A stretch of DNA of 46,748 nt, from positions 1 to 46,748 of the forward strand of contig CAIXWQ010001212.1 of NCBI GenBank assembly GCA_903923175.1, read 5' to 3'. Each line of letters begins with the position of its first letter. Within the stretch, counting starts at the first letter, position 1. Below the pieces are notes generated by a model, which made no database searches, was not told the origin of the DNA, and worked only from the letters and a program-made list of their open reading frames with translations. Position numbers and translations under genes: made by a program. The stretch comes from an uncultured delta proteobacterium. GTDB lineage: Bacteria; Myxococcota_A; Polyangia; Polyangiales; JADJMO01. Shown one piece after another: positions 8,367 to 16,131 of this stretch.

Positions 8367-10898
8367 TCAATCGAACCAGAACGACAGCTTCACCAGCGCG
8401 ACGTCGACGGCCGGCGCGCGCCGCACGCTCGCGAAGCTCAGGGACGCGACCTCGCCGGGATCGAGCGTGACGCTCGGCGCCTGGGAGCGCGAGAGCACGA
8501 AGTAGAGCACCGAGCCGAGCTTGAATTCCCAGCGCAGCACCACGTTCACGTTGAGCGCGCCGTCCACGAAGTCGGGGTTGGTCGCGGGGGGCGCGGCCGG
8601 CGCGAGCGCGTCGAGGCGCACGCGCGAGGGTGAGCCCGCGCTCGTGGCGAAATCGCCGTAGTGGCCGCTCGCGAGGAACAGCTGCGCGTAGGCCTGCAGC
8701 GTCAGGCGCGGCGTGAAGGTGTAGGTCCCTCGCAGCACCGCGCCGAGGTTCTTCGCGGTGAGCCGCCCGAGCAGGTAACCATCCGCGGCGGCGCCGACGT
8801 AGCGCGGCTCGCCGCGCGTGAAGAACGCGGTCGGGGCGATCGAGACGTCGAGCTCGGGCAGCGGTCGCCACGCGAGCGTCGCGTCGCCGGCGAGTGCCCA
8901 GCCGTCGAACAGCCGCGCGACGTCCGAGTGCACCTTCAGCACGAACGCCTCGCGCGGATCGGTCGTCAGCGAGAGCTCCTGCCCCACCATGCCGGCGCGC
9001 TCCATCGCCGACCGATCGCCGATCTCGCGATCGTCGAAGTGCGCCCCCTCGACGTACGTCGCCGAGTAGAGCTTCAGGAAGCCCCGCGTCCGCGCCCAGA
9101 GCCCGAGGTAGGCGCCGGTCTGCAGGTTCACGTCGTCGAGGTTGCGGCGGTGGTAGAGATCGAGGAACGCCTGCGCCTCGAGGAACGGCCCGAACGCGTC
9201 GAGCGTCCGCCACACGATCTCGCCCGCGACGTGGTGGTACGCCTGCCGCCGCATGTAGCCGAGGTCGTTGAAGTCGAGCCGGCGCGAGGCGCTGTCCCAG
9301 TTCACGCTGAACAGCAGGTGCTTGCCCCCCTCCTTGCCGAGGTAGGCGGTGCCGCCCACCCCGCGATCGCCGGCGCCGATCGTCGTGCCGTCGGCGAGCG
9401 TGCGCGTCGGGCCGCGCTCGATCTGCGAGCCCGCGACCTGCACGTAGCCGGCGTAGTCGCCGTCGCGCCAGCGCGCGTCGACGCTGCCGACGTAGGCGTC
9501 GTGGAAGCAGCGCGCGCCGTCCGCGACGAGCTCGCCGCCGGGGCAGAGGCGGTGGAGGCCGTCGTCGGCGAGCGGGTGCGCCGTCGTCTCCTCGGCGCGG
9601 GTGGCGGCGGTGAAGAGCGCGCCGATCGTGACGTCGCCGAGCGACTTCTTCAGCCGCAGCACGCGGGCGAGCATCAGCGGATCGACGAGCCGGTCGTAAC
9701 GCTCGGCGCCGCGCCCTTGCACCTGCACGCGCGCGGCGCTCGTAAGCGTGGTCAGCGCGCCGATCGTCCACCCGTTGCCGAGCGAGCCGACCAGCTTCGA
9801 GGCCGCCCAGATGGTCGCGGGGAGCGGCACGTCGACCAGCTCTTCGCCGTCGCGCATGGTCGGCGTCGGTGGCGCGCGGCCGATCCTTCGCGTGTAGAAG
9901 ATCGACGCGGGCGTGTCGAAGACCTCGCGGCCGTCGAGGAAGAACGACCGCTTCTCGGGGAAGAACGTCTCGTACTTGGAGAGGTTGAGCACGAGCTGAT
10001 CGGCCTCGACCTGCGCGAAGTCGGGGCGCACGGCGCCGGTCAACGTCAGATCGGGCGTGACGTGCCAGGTCAGATCGACGCCGACGCTCCCGGTGGCGCC
10101 GAAGCCCGCGGCCGCGACGTCGCTCCCCGGATCGCGCCGCTGCACCTGCCCCACGACGAACGGCCGCACCTCGAGCCCGCCCTGCGGCTCGAGCCACGCG
10201 AGGCCGTCGAGGCGTCCGTAGCGCGACACCTCGCCCGCGGCGTCGCGCGGGATGAAGGCCCACTCGTCGGTCTCCTGGCGCGCCGAGACGTACCGCCGCG
10301 CCTGCAGCCCCCACGACTGCTCCTTCGCGCCGTCGAAGCGCAGGATGCGCAGCGGGATCCAGAGCTCGGCCGACCAGCCGCCTTTGGTCTTCGCGACGCG
10401 TGCGTCCCAGTTCTCGTCCCAGTCGCCCGACCAGTCGACGTCGTTGAAGCGCACCGCGTCGGCCAGCACGCCCGCGGCGCTCACCTGGAACTCGAACGCG
10501 TTGCGACCGTCGCCGCGGGTGTCGAGCGCGATCGTGACCGAGTCGGTCTCGACGAGGCGATCGCGGCGGGTGAGCGGCGCGACCAGCGGCGCGGCCTGCG
10601 CGCAGTCGATGCCGATCCAGACCGCGCGCTCGTCGTACAGCACACGGATGGTCGTGACCTCGGTCGGCGCGGCGGCCTCGTGCGGGAACTTCTGCGTGAA
10701 CGCCGACGACGCCGGCGCCTTGGCCCACGCCTCGTCGTCGAGCCGCCCGTCGAGCACCACCGCGAAAGGCGCGCGCGCGGCGGCGAGGTGCGGCAGCGGC
10801 GGCGCCCCGGCCTTCGGCTCCGACGCGCCCGGCGCATCCGCCGCGCCCGTCGTGATCACGGCCCCCGCCGCGAGCACCGCCGCGTGCAGCAGCGTCAC
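8367..10898 (-). CDS. DUF5916 domain protein with CBM9-like N-terminal domain
   Basis: An 843-residue secreted or outer-membrane protein. A signal peptide of about 20 residues is followed by a carbohydrate-binding family 9-like domain (about 45-230, with LDGRLDDEAWAKAP, the typical CBM9-like opening, and later WSAELWIPL). The C-terminal two thirds belongs to DUF5916 (VRPDFAQVEADQLVLNLSKYETFFPEKRSFFLDG is a typical core) and is rich in alternating polar/nonpolar strands ending in FWFD, as in outer membrane barrels. Function is unknown; such proteins are often near polymer uptake or secretion genes. The start is a GTG overlapping the stop of the nucleotidase gene (GTGA), which points to translational coupling. 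Confidence 0.87.
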   Translation of the reverse strand: MTLLHAAVLAAGAVITTGAADAPGASEPKAGAPPLPHLAAARAPFAVVLDGRLDDEAWAKAPASSAFTQKFPHEAAAPTEVTTIRVLYDERAVWIGIDCAQAAPLVAPLTRRDRLVETDSVTIALDTRGDGRNAFEFQVSAAGVLADAVRFNDVDWSGDWDENWDARVAKTKGGWSAELWIPLRILRFDGAKEQSWGLQARRYVSARQETDEWAFIPRDAAGEVSRYGRLDGLAWLEPQGGLEVRPFVVGQVQRRDPGSDVAAAGFGATGSVGVDLTWHVTPDLTLTGAVRPDFAQVEADQLVLNLSKYETFFPEKRSFFLDGREVFDTPASIFYTRRIGRAPPTPTMRDGEELVDVPLPATIWAASKLVGSLGNGWTIGALTTLTSAARVQVQGRGAERYDRLVDPLMLARVLRLKKSLGDVTIGALFTAATRAEETTAHPLADDGLHRLCPGGELVADGARCFHDAYVGSVDARWRDGDYAGYVQVAGSQIERGPTRTLADGTTIGAGDRGVGGTAYLGKEGGKHLLFSVNWDSASRRLDFNDLGYMRRQAYHHVAGEIVWRTLDAFGPFLEAQAFLDLYHRRNLDDVNLQTGAYLGLWARTRGFLKLYSATYVEGAHFDDREIGDRSAMERAGMVGQELSLTTDPREAFVLKVHSDVARLFDGWALAGDATLAWRPLPELDVSIAPTAFFTRGEPRYVGAAADGYLLGRLTAKNLGAVLRGTYTFTPRLTLQAYAQLFLASGHYGDFATSAGSPSRVRLDALAPAAPPATNPDFVDGALNVNVVLRWEFKLGSVLYFVLSRSQAPSVTLDPGEVASLSFASVRRAPAVDVALVKLSFWFD

Positions 10899-12367
10899 TT
10901 CGTGCGCAGCGCCGGGTCGAGCGGCGGCCCGGAGGGGGTGCTCGGATCGTGCGGGAGGCTCCCGCGCGGCGATCGGAGGTATTCGAACGGCGTCACGTGC
11001 AAGAAGTTCGAGACGCGCGAGGTGTAGAGATCCGCGTAGCGCTCGACCTGCCGCGCGAGGTGGCTCTTGTCGTTGCCGGCGCGCGTGAGCAGCCCCCAGC
11101 GCGGGTTCGCGAGCTCGCCCGCGGCCTTCGCCATCGGCGCGATCTCGGCGTCGAGCGTGAGCAGCCGGCTGCGGAGCGACTGCACGCGCGGATGCAGCAT
11201 CTCGCGCGTCGCCGCCGGCTTCGGCCCATAGCCCATAGCCAGGCGTTGCAGCCCGAGACGCGTGCGCGAGAGCTCGGCCTCGAGCAGCTCCTTCTCGGCC
11301 ATCAACGCGCCGAGCACCCGCTCGGTATCGCGGAACGACGCGAGCGCCGTGACCTCCTGCTCGAGCTCGCGGAGGATCAGCGCCGTGCGCCAGCGCAGCA
11401 CGCTCTTGGTGACGTGGACGTCGCCCCACATGTGATCGCCGACGTAGAGGATCTCGTCGCCCGACAGCCCGAGGAACTTCTCGACGTCGCCGGCGCTGCC
11501 GCCGAAGTAGGCGGCCCCCGGGCGCAGCGAGGTCACCACCGGACGCAGCAGCCCGTCTTCGGTCACGACCTCGAAGAACGGCGAGCGCGTCTTGAAGAAG
11601 TCGGGCTTGCGCGCGCCGACGACCACGACGTCGAAGAGCTGGCGCCAGCTCGTCTTCAGCTCGGCGAAATAGGGCTCGAGCGCGTAGTTCATCATCGCGG
11701 AGGTGTAGAACCACTCGCTGTTGGTGATGAGCATCAGCTTCTTGCCGGCGTGCTTCTGGTCGAGGAGCGTGAGGGCGATCTCCTCGTCGCGCACCACGAA
11801 TTTGCCCGGATCGGCCATGATCTCGGCCTTGAGCTCCCCCTCCATGTGCGTCGCGTCGATCGCCCTGCGAACGAGCTCGTAGAGGTCGTTGTAGTTGATC
11901 GGCGGCCCGTCGGGCTCGAGCTTCCCCTCGTCGAGCAGATCGACGAGCTGCACGTAGAGGCACGCCTCGCTGAGCGAGAAGAGGGTGTTGAGGAAGACCC
12001 AGCGCTTCTCCGACAGGTCGACGATCTCGCGCGCGTAGGCCGTGCGCCCCTCCTCGAACGTGAGCTCGCGCGTGCCGTGCGTCGCCTTCTTCACGAAGCC
12101 GAAGCGGTTCGCCTTCACCAGGTTGCCGAGCTGCGTGTCGACCACGAGCCCCCGGATCACCATGTCCGGATCGAACTTGAGGTGCGCCACCGGCCAGCCG
12201 CGGTGCACGAAGCGATCGCGCACGCGCTCGTACGCGGCCTGCTCCCACGCCTCGACGTGGTAGTCGACCAGCGTGTAGTCCATGTCGTAGCCGATCGCCT
12301 TGATCGCGCGGAGGTTGAGCGTGCGGTTGCAGAAGACGCCGCGCCCTTCGGGCAGACCTTCGGACAT
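10895..12367 (-). CDS. HAD-IG family 5'-nucleotidase
   Basis: A 490-residue member of the HAD-IG 5'-nucleotidase family, related to cytosolic purine nucleotidases that hydrolyse IMP or GMP. HAD motif I is DMDYT (nucleophile Asp28, acid Asp30), motif II is in LITNSEW, and the acidic motif IV is in ILYVGDHMWGDV. The length fits the family. I chose the ATG at 12367 since the family starts shortly before the LNLRAIKAIGYDMDYTLVDY segment; 22 upstream in-frame residues look non-coding. The gene ends in a GTGA overlap with the DUF5916 gene. The TetR gene ends 94 bases upstream. Cellular role in this setting is not known. Confidence 0.92.
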   Translation of the reverse strand: MSEGLPEGRGVFCNRTLNLRAIKAIGYDMDYTLVDYHVEAWEQAAYERVRDRFVHRGWPVAHLKFDPDMVIRGLVVDTQLGNLVKANRFGFVKKATHGTRELTFEEGRTAYAREIVDLSEKRWVFLNTLFSLSEACLYVQLVDLLDEGKLEPDGPPINYNDLYELVRRAIDATHMEGELKAEIMADPGKFVVRDEEIALTLLDQKHAGKKLMLITNSEWFYTSAMMNYALEPYFAELKTSWRQLFDVVVVGARKPDFFKTRSPFFEVVTEDGLLRPVVTSLRPGAAYFGGSAGDVEKFLGLSGDEILYVGDHMWGDVHVTKSVLRWRTALILRELEQEVTALASFRDTERVLGALMAEKELLEAELSRTRLGLQRLAMGYGPKPAATREMLHPRVQSLRSRLLTLDAEIAPMAKAAGELANPRWGLLTRAGNDKSHLARQVERYADLYTSRVSNFLHVTPFEYLRSPRGSLPHDPSTPSGPPLDPALRTK

Positions 12368-12461
12368 GCCGCGAGGCTTGCATGGGCGGCGTCCGCGGGC
12401 GAGCGCTCGATCGCGCCGACACCCGAGCGTCACGCGCGAACGAACGCCCGCGCGCGCGACG

Positions 12462-13094
12462 TCACGCCTTCGTCGAGGGCCCGCCGTCGCTCCCGCGTCC
12501 GACGAGCGCGCCGAGCAGCGTCCGGAACGTCGCGCGTAGATCGGCGCGCTCGGCCTTGCGCGAGGGGTGCACGAGCGCCTCGATCTCGAGGCCGCGCAGC
12601 GCGGCGAGCACGATGCGCGCGGTGCTGGGCGGCGACGCCGCGCCGAGCACCGTCGCGTAGGCCTCGAGCAGATCGAGCAGGCCGCGCTCCCAGGCGGCGT
12701 AGGCCCCTTCGAGCTCGGGATCGCGCCCGATCTCCAGCGCGAGCTCGAGCTCCGCGACGAGCCCCGCGCGATCCTCCTCGAGGTCGCTCATGACCACCGC
12801 GGCGAGCAGATCGGCGGCGGCGTCGAGCGGCTCGGTGGCGGTCTCGTCGCGCATCGCCGCGATGCGGCCGAAGCGCTCCATCGAGGTCGACGCGTAGTGC
12901 AGCAGCGCCTCGCGCAGCAGGGCCTCGCGCGATTCGAAGTAGTACGTGGTGGCGCGCAGCGAGGTGCCGGCCTCGGCGGCGACCGCGCGGTGGGTGACCC
13001 CTCGCGGCCCCTCGCGCGCGAGCAGGCGCAGCGTCGCCTCGAGCACCGTCTTGCGGCGCTCCTCGCCCCTCGGTTGTCGCTTCGGCGCGTTCAG
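12462..13094 (-). CDS. TetR family transcriptional regulator (probable CTG start)
   Basis: A TetR-type repressor. The N-terminal helix-turn-helix is clear: LEATLRLLAREGPRGVTHRA, then AEAGTSLRATTYYFESREAL. The rest (about 70-210) is a helical ligand-binding domain. The first ATG/GTG/TTG-type start is GTG at 13046, but it would remove the usual basic N-terminal arm. In the same frame a CTG at 13094 overlaps the TGA of the FGGY kinase gene (CTGA) and would give a normal N-terminus, starting MNAPKRQPRGEERRKTVLEA; I favour it, as a rare start or one altered base. A palindrome at 16054-16071, before the first gene of this - strand group, is a candidate operator. The ligand is unknown. Confidence 0.82.
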   Translation of the reverse strand: MNAPKRQPRGEERRKTVLEATLRLLAREGPRGVTHRAVAAEAGTSLRATTYYFESREALLREALLHYASTSMERFGRIAAMRDETATEPLDAAADLLAAVVMSDLEEDRAGLVAELELALEIGRDPELEGAYAAWERGLLDLLEAYATVLGAASPPSTARIVLAALRGLEIEALVHPSRKAERADLRATFRTLLGALVGRGSDGGPSTKA

Positions 13095-14584
13095 GCGTGG
13101 CCTCGCAGGATGACGCCGGCCCTCGCGAGCGGCGGGTAGAGCGAACGGAGCGCTTCCACCGCTGCATCGTAGATCGGGGCGAGCGTCGCCTGCGGGGCGA
13201 ATTCACGATCGGTCTCCACGAGCGCGGCGAGCTCCCCCACGGAGCCGACCGAGCCGGCGGCGACCGCGGCCACCAGCGCCGCGCCGCGCGCGCCGGCGAA
13301 GCGCGGGCGGGCCACGCGCAGGACGCGTCGGCCGGTCACGTCGGCGAGGATCTGCAGCCACAGGTCGCTCTGCGCGCCGCCGCCGCCCGCGGGCATCGAC
13401 GCGATCTCGCGCCGCGGATCGAGCGCGTCGAGGATGCAGCGGAGGTTCAGCGCGACCCCCTCCAGCACCGCGCGCGCGAGATCGGCGCGCTCGTGGTCGA
13501 GCGAGAGGTTCACGAAGCCGCCGCGCAGCCGCGCGTCCGGGAACGGCGCCCGCTCGCCGCACAGCCACGGCAGGAACAGCAGGCCCCGCGCCCCCGGCGC
13601 CGCCGTGGCGGCGAGCGCGTCGAGGTCGTCTTCGCCCCCGACGCCGAGCAGCCGCGAGGCCCACGCGCGGCTCGAGCCCGCCGACTCCGACTCGCCCACC
13701 GCGAGGCACCCCGCGAGATCGCCCGACGGGATCGCCGCGACGCCCGCGCTCGGCACGGGCGACGGGGCCTCGGTCGCGCGCGTGATCCACGAGGAGGTGC
13801 CGAGGTAGACGTGCGCGTCGCCCATGCGCGTCGCGCCGGTGCCGAGCGCCATCGCGGGGATGTCGGCGAGGCCGGTGGCGATCTTCGTCCCCGCGCGCAG
13901 CCCGAGCGCCGCCGCCGCGTCCGCGCGCAGCGTCCCCGCGATCGACGTGCTCGCCGCGATCGGCGGCATCCACTCGAGCGGGAAGCCGGCGAGGCGCGCC
14001 AGCATGCGAGCGACCTCGCGCGACTTCAGGTCGAGCAGGCCGGTCGCCGCGACCGCGGTCGGATCGATGCCGACGCGCCCGGTCGTGCGCGCGACGAGCC
14101 AGCTCGTGGCGTCGCCGTACGCGCGCGTCCGCGCGAACGTCGAGGGCTCGTGGTCGCGCAGCCAGGCGATCTTCGCGACCAGATCCTTCCCCGTGGGCAC
14201 CGCGCCGGCGAGGAGCTTGAGCACCGTCGCGCCTCCGAGGCGACGCACGAGCCGCCGCGCTTCGGCCTCTGCGCGGTCGTCCATCCACGCGATGGCCGGC
14301 CGCGTGGCGCGCCCGTCGGCATCCATTGGCACCAATGTCAGCATCTGCCCGGCGAACGCGACGCACCCGACGTCGTCGGCGGACACCGCGGCCTCGGCGA
14401 GCAGCGCGCGCGTCGTCTCCCCCGCCGCGCGCAGCCACCCCTCGGGATCCTGCTCCGCCCAGCCCGGCTCCGGATGCTCGAGCCGGTGCGGCGAGAGCGC
14501 CACCGCGCGCAGGCGCCCGGCGTCGTCGAGCAGGACGGACTTGGTGCCACTGGTGCCAACGTCGTGGCCGATGAAGAGGGGCAT
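13091..14584 (-). CDS. FGGY-family carbohydrate kinase (xylulokinase-like)
   Basis: A 497-residue sugar kinase of the FGGY family, using ATP to phosphorylate a sugar or polyol. The N-terminal phosphate-binding motif is IGHDVGTSGTKSVLLD. The substrate-side motif WMDDRAEAEA and a GLADIPAMALG segment, where the catalytic Asp is expected, are present. The C-terminal ATP-binding GGGGAQSDLWLQILADVTGR motif is intact, so the enzyme should be active. It is closest in look to xylulokinases, but substrate class is not certain. AGGA precedes the ATG at 14584 by a suitable distance. It lies between the saccharopine-dehydrogenase-like gene (185 bases upstream) and TetR (overlapping stop/start). Confidence 0.9.
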   Translation of the reverse strand: MPLFIGHDVGTSGTKSVLLDDAGRLRAVALSPHRLEHPEPGWAEQDPEGWLRAAGETTRALLAEAAVSADDVGCVAFAGQMLTLVPMDADGRATRPAIAWMDDRAEAEARRLVRRLGGATVLKLLAGAVPTGKDLVAKIAWLRDHEPSTFARTRAYGDATSWLVARTTGRVGIDPTAVAATGLLDLKSREVARMLARLAGFPLEWMPPIAASTSIAGTLRADAAAALGLRAGTKIATGLADIPAMALGTGATRMGDAHVYLGTSSWITRATEAPSPVPSAGVAAIPSGDLAGCLAVGESESAGSSRAWASRLLGVGGEDDLDALAATAAPGARGLLFLPWLCGERAPFPDARLRGGFVNLSLDHERADLARAVLEGVALNLRCILDALDPRREIASMPAGGGGAQSDLWLQILADVTGRRVLRVARPRFAGARGAALVAAVAAGSVGSVGELAALVETDREFAPQATLAPIYDAAVEALRSLYPPLARAGVILRGHA

Positions 14585-14631
14585 GCGGATCCTGAGAGGC
14601 GGCGAGGACGTGACGCCCCGATCGGCTGCTT

Positions 14632-14651
14632 GCCGGCACCGAGGTGCCGGC
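14632..14651. other. Perfect 8-bp inverted repeat between two - strand genes
   Basis: GCCGGCAC (14632-14639) and GTGCCGGC (14644-14651) form a hairpin with a four-base loop, in the 185-base gap after the oxidoreductase gene and before the FGGY kinase gene. No T-tract follows on the - strand, so it is a weak terminator candidate; it may attenuate transcription or protect mRNA. The rest of the gap holds other GC-rich inverted stretches and a tRNA T-arm-like motif at 14762-14771. Confidence 0.4.
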
Positions 14652-14769
14652 CTCGATGGGGAAGCCCCTCCGGGGCTCGCGCGTCGAAGGATTTCCAGGC
14701 CCCGAGGGGGGGCGGCTCGAGGCCCCGGGCTCAACCGGGGTTTCCCGAAGCCAAGGTCGCCGGTTCGAT

Positions 14770-16011
14770 TCACAGCCCGATCGGCACCACCGTCCGCTCG
14801 CCCTTCGCGTCGACCTTCTCGACCACCAGCGTGTCTCCGCCGCCGCCGATGCCGAGCTTGCTCATCACCTGCATCGCGACGCCGAGCACCTCCATCGGCC
14901 GCACCGCCGCCTCGGGGGGCAGGACCCCCTTGCCGGTGACGGCGCCGCGCTTCGCGAGGATCGCCCCGACCGCCGCGGGGATCCCCGTCCCCTCGCCGGC
15001 TCCGGCCCCGCGCGAGGAGACCGAGAGCTCGTAGCGCGTCGGCTCGCCGCGCCGCAGCCCGCCGACCACGACCTTGAGGCAGCCGCCGGGGCCGGTGACG
15101 CCCGCCTCGCGCAGCAGCCGCGCGCGCTGCGAGAGCACGTGCGCGACCGAGAACTCGAGCGGCACGATCGCGTGTCCCTGCACCTGGATCGGCGTCTCCG
15201 AGCACGCGCCCGCGCGCACCATCGCCTGCGTCAGCTGGAAGTACGAGAGCGGGTAGACCACGCCCATGTTGGTCGCGCGCTTCAGCCCGGGGATGTGCTG
15301 CGGAAGCGTGATCGTCTCGGGGTGCGGGTACGGGTAGACGGGGAAGCGCCCGGTGCCGCGGAAGTCCTCCTCGTGGACGTGGGCCTCGCCGCTGGCTTCG
15401 AGCTGCCGCACGGTCGTCATCTTGCCGTCGAGGAAGAGCGGCACGTCGTTCGTCATCGCGTGGATGCGGTGCTTGAGGACGGCCGGCCCCTCGTCGGGCT
15501 CGCCCCCGTGCACGTGGTAGATGTCGACCGACTCGACGACGTCGAGCAGCGAGTCGGCGCAGAGCTTCACGAAGACGTTCGCGAGGCCGGGCGAGTTCCC
15601 CATGCCCACGATCGCGGTGATGCCGGCCGCCTTCGCCTTGCCGTCGAGCTCGAGCATCTGCTTGGTCGGTGCGAGGTCGTCGCACACGTCGACGTAGTCG
15701 ACCTTCGCGGCGATCGCGGCCTCCAGCATCGGCACGCCGAACCGATAGAACGGGCCGATGCACCCCACGACGACGCTCGCGCCGGCGATCACCGCGGCGA
15801 GCGACGCGGGCGACGTCGCGTCGACCTGGACGGCGCGGAGGCTGACGCCGGGGCGCGGCCCGATCGCCGCGACGACCTCCTGCGCCACCTCGAGCCGCAG
15901 ATCGGCGACGACGATCTCGTCGAACGTCTCGGGCGCCTCGAGCGCCGCCAGGGACCGGACCGCGACGCGGCCGATGCCGCCACCACCACCAAGTACGACC
16001 GCTCGGGACAT
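14770..16011 (-). CDS. Saccharopine dehydrogenase-like NAD(P)-binding oxidoreductase
   Basis: A 413-residue protein with an N-terminal Rossmann fold of the saccharopine dehydrogenase (LYS9) type: VVLGGGGGIGRVAVRSLA gives the dinucleotide-binding glycine motif, then VVADLRLE, VDATSPASLAAVI and ASVVVGCIGPFYRFGVPMLEAAI, typical of this family. The rest (about 130-413) is the substrate domain. True saccharopine dehydrogenase activity is not shown; many family members act on other substrates, including lipid-linked ones. The ATG at 16011 follows AGGAG at a good distance. It is the first gene of the - strand group with FGGY kinase and TetR, and a palindrome lies just upstream, so it is probably under TetR control. 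Confidence 0.85.
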   Translation of the reverse strand: MSRAVVLGGGGGIGRVAVRSLAALEAPETFDEIVVADLRLEVAQEVVAAIGPRPGVSLRAVQVDATSPASLAAVIAGASVVVGCIGPFYRFGVPMLEAAIAAKVDYVDVCDDLAPTKQMLELDGKAKAAGITAIVGMGNSPGLANVFVKLCADSLLDVVESVDIYHVHGGEPDEGPAVLKHRIHAMTNDVPLFLDGKMTTVRQLEASGEAHVHEEDFRGTGRFPVYPYPHPETITLPQHIPGLKRATNMGVVYPLSYFQLTQAMVRAGACSETPIQVQGHAIVPLEFSVAHVLSQRARLLREAGVTGPGGCLKVVVGGLRRGEPTRYELSVSSRGAGAGEGTGIPAAVGAILAKRGAVTGKGVLPPEAAVRPMEVLGVAMQVMSKLGIGGGGDTLVVEKVDAKGERTVVPIGL

Positions 16012-16053
16012 GGGCTCCTCCTGCGGCACCCCGTCGGCGCCGCCTCCATCGAT

Positions 16054-16071
16054 ATGTAACACGTGTTCCAT
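16054..16071. promoter_or_regulatory. Near-perfect palindrome, candidate TetR operator
   Basis: ATGTAACACGTGTTCCAT is an 18-base dyad with a perfect 10-base core, AACACGTGTT (16058-16067), and one mismatched pair. It lies between the divergent saccharopine-dehydrogenase-like gene (- strand, ATG at 16011) and the zinc-ribbon gene (+ strand, start 16132). Size, symmetry and position fit a TetR-type operator; the TetR gene of this - strand group is the nearest candidate regulator. Binding is inferred, not shown. Confidence 0.5.
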
Positions 16072-16131
16072 TATGCGCAAGGCCCCCGACGCCCCTCGCG
16101 GTCGAGCGCTGTTTCGTGCGAGCTTTTCGGC

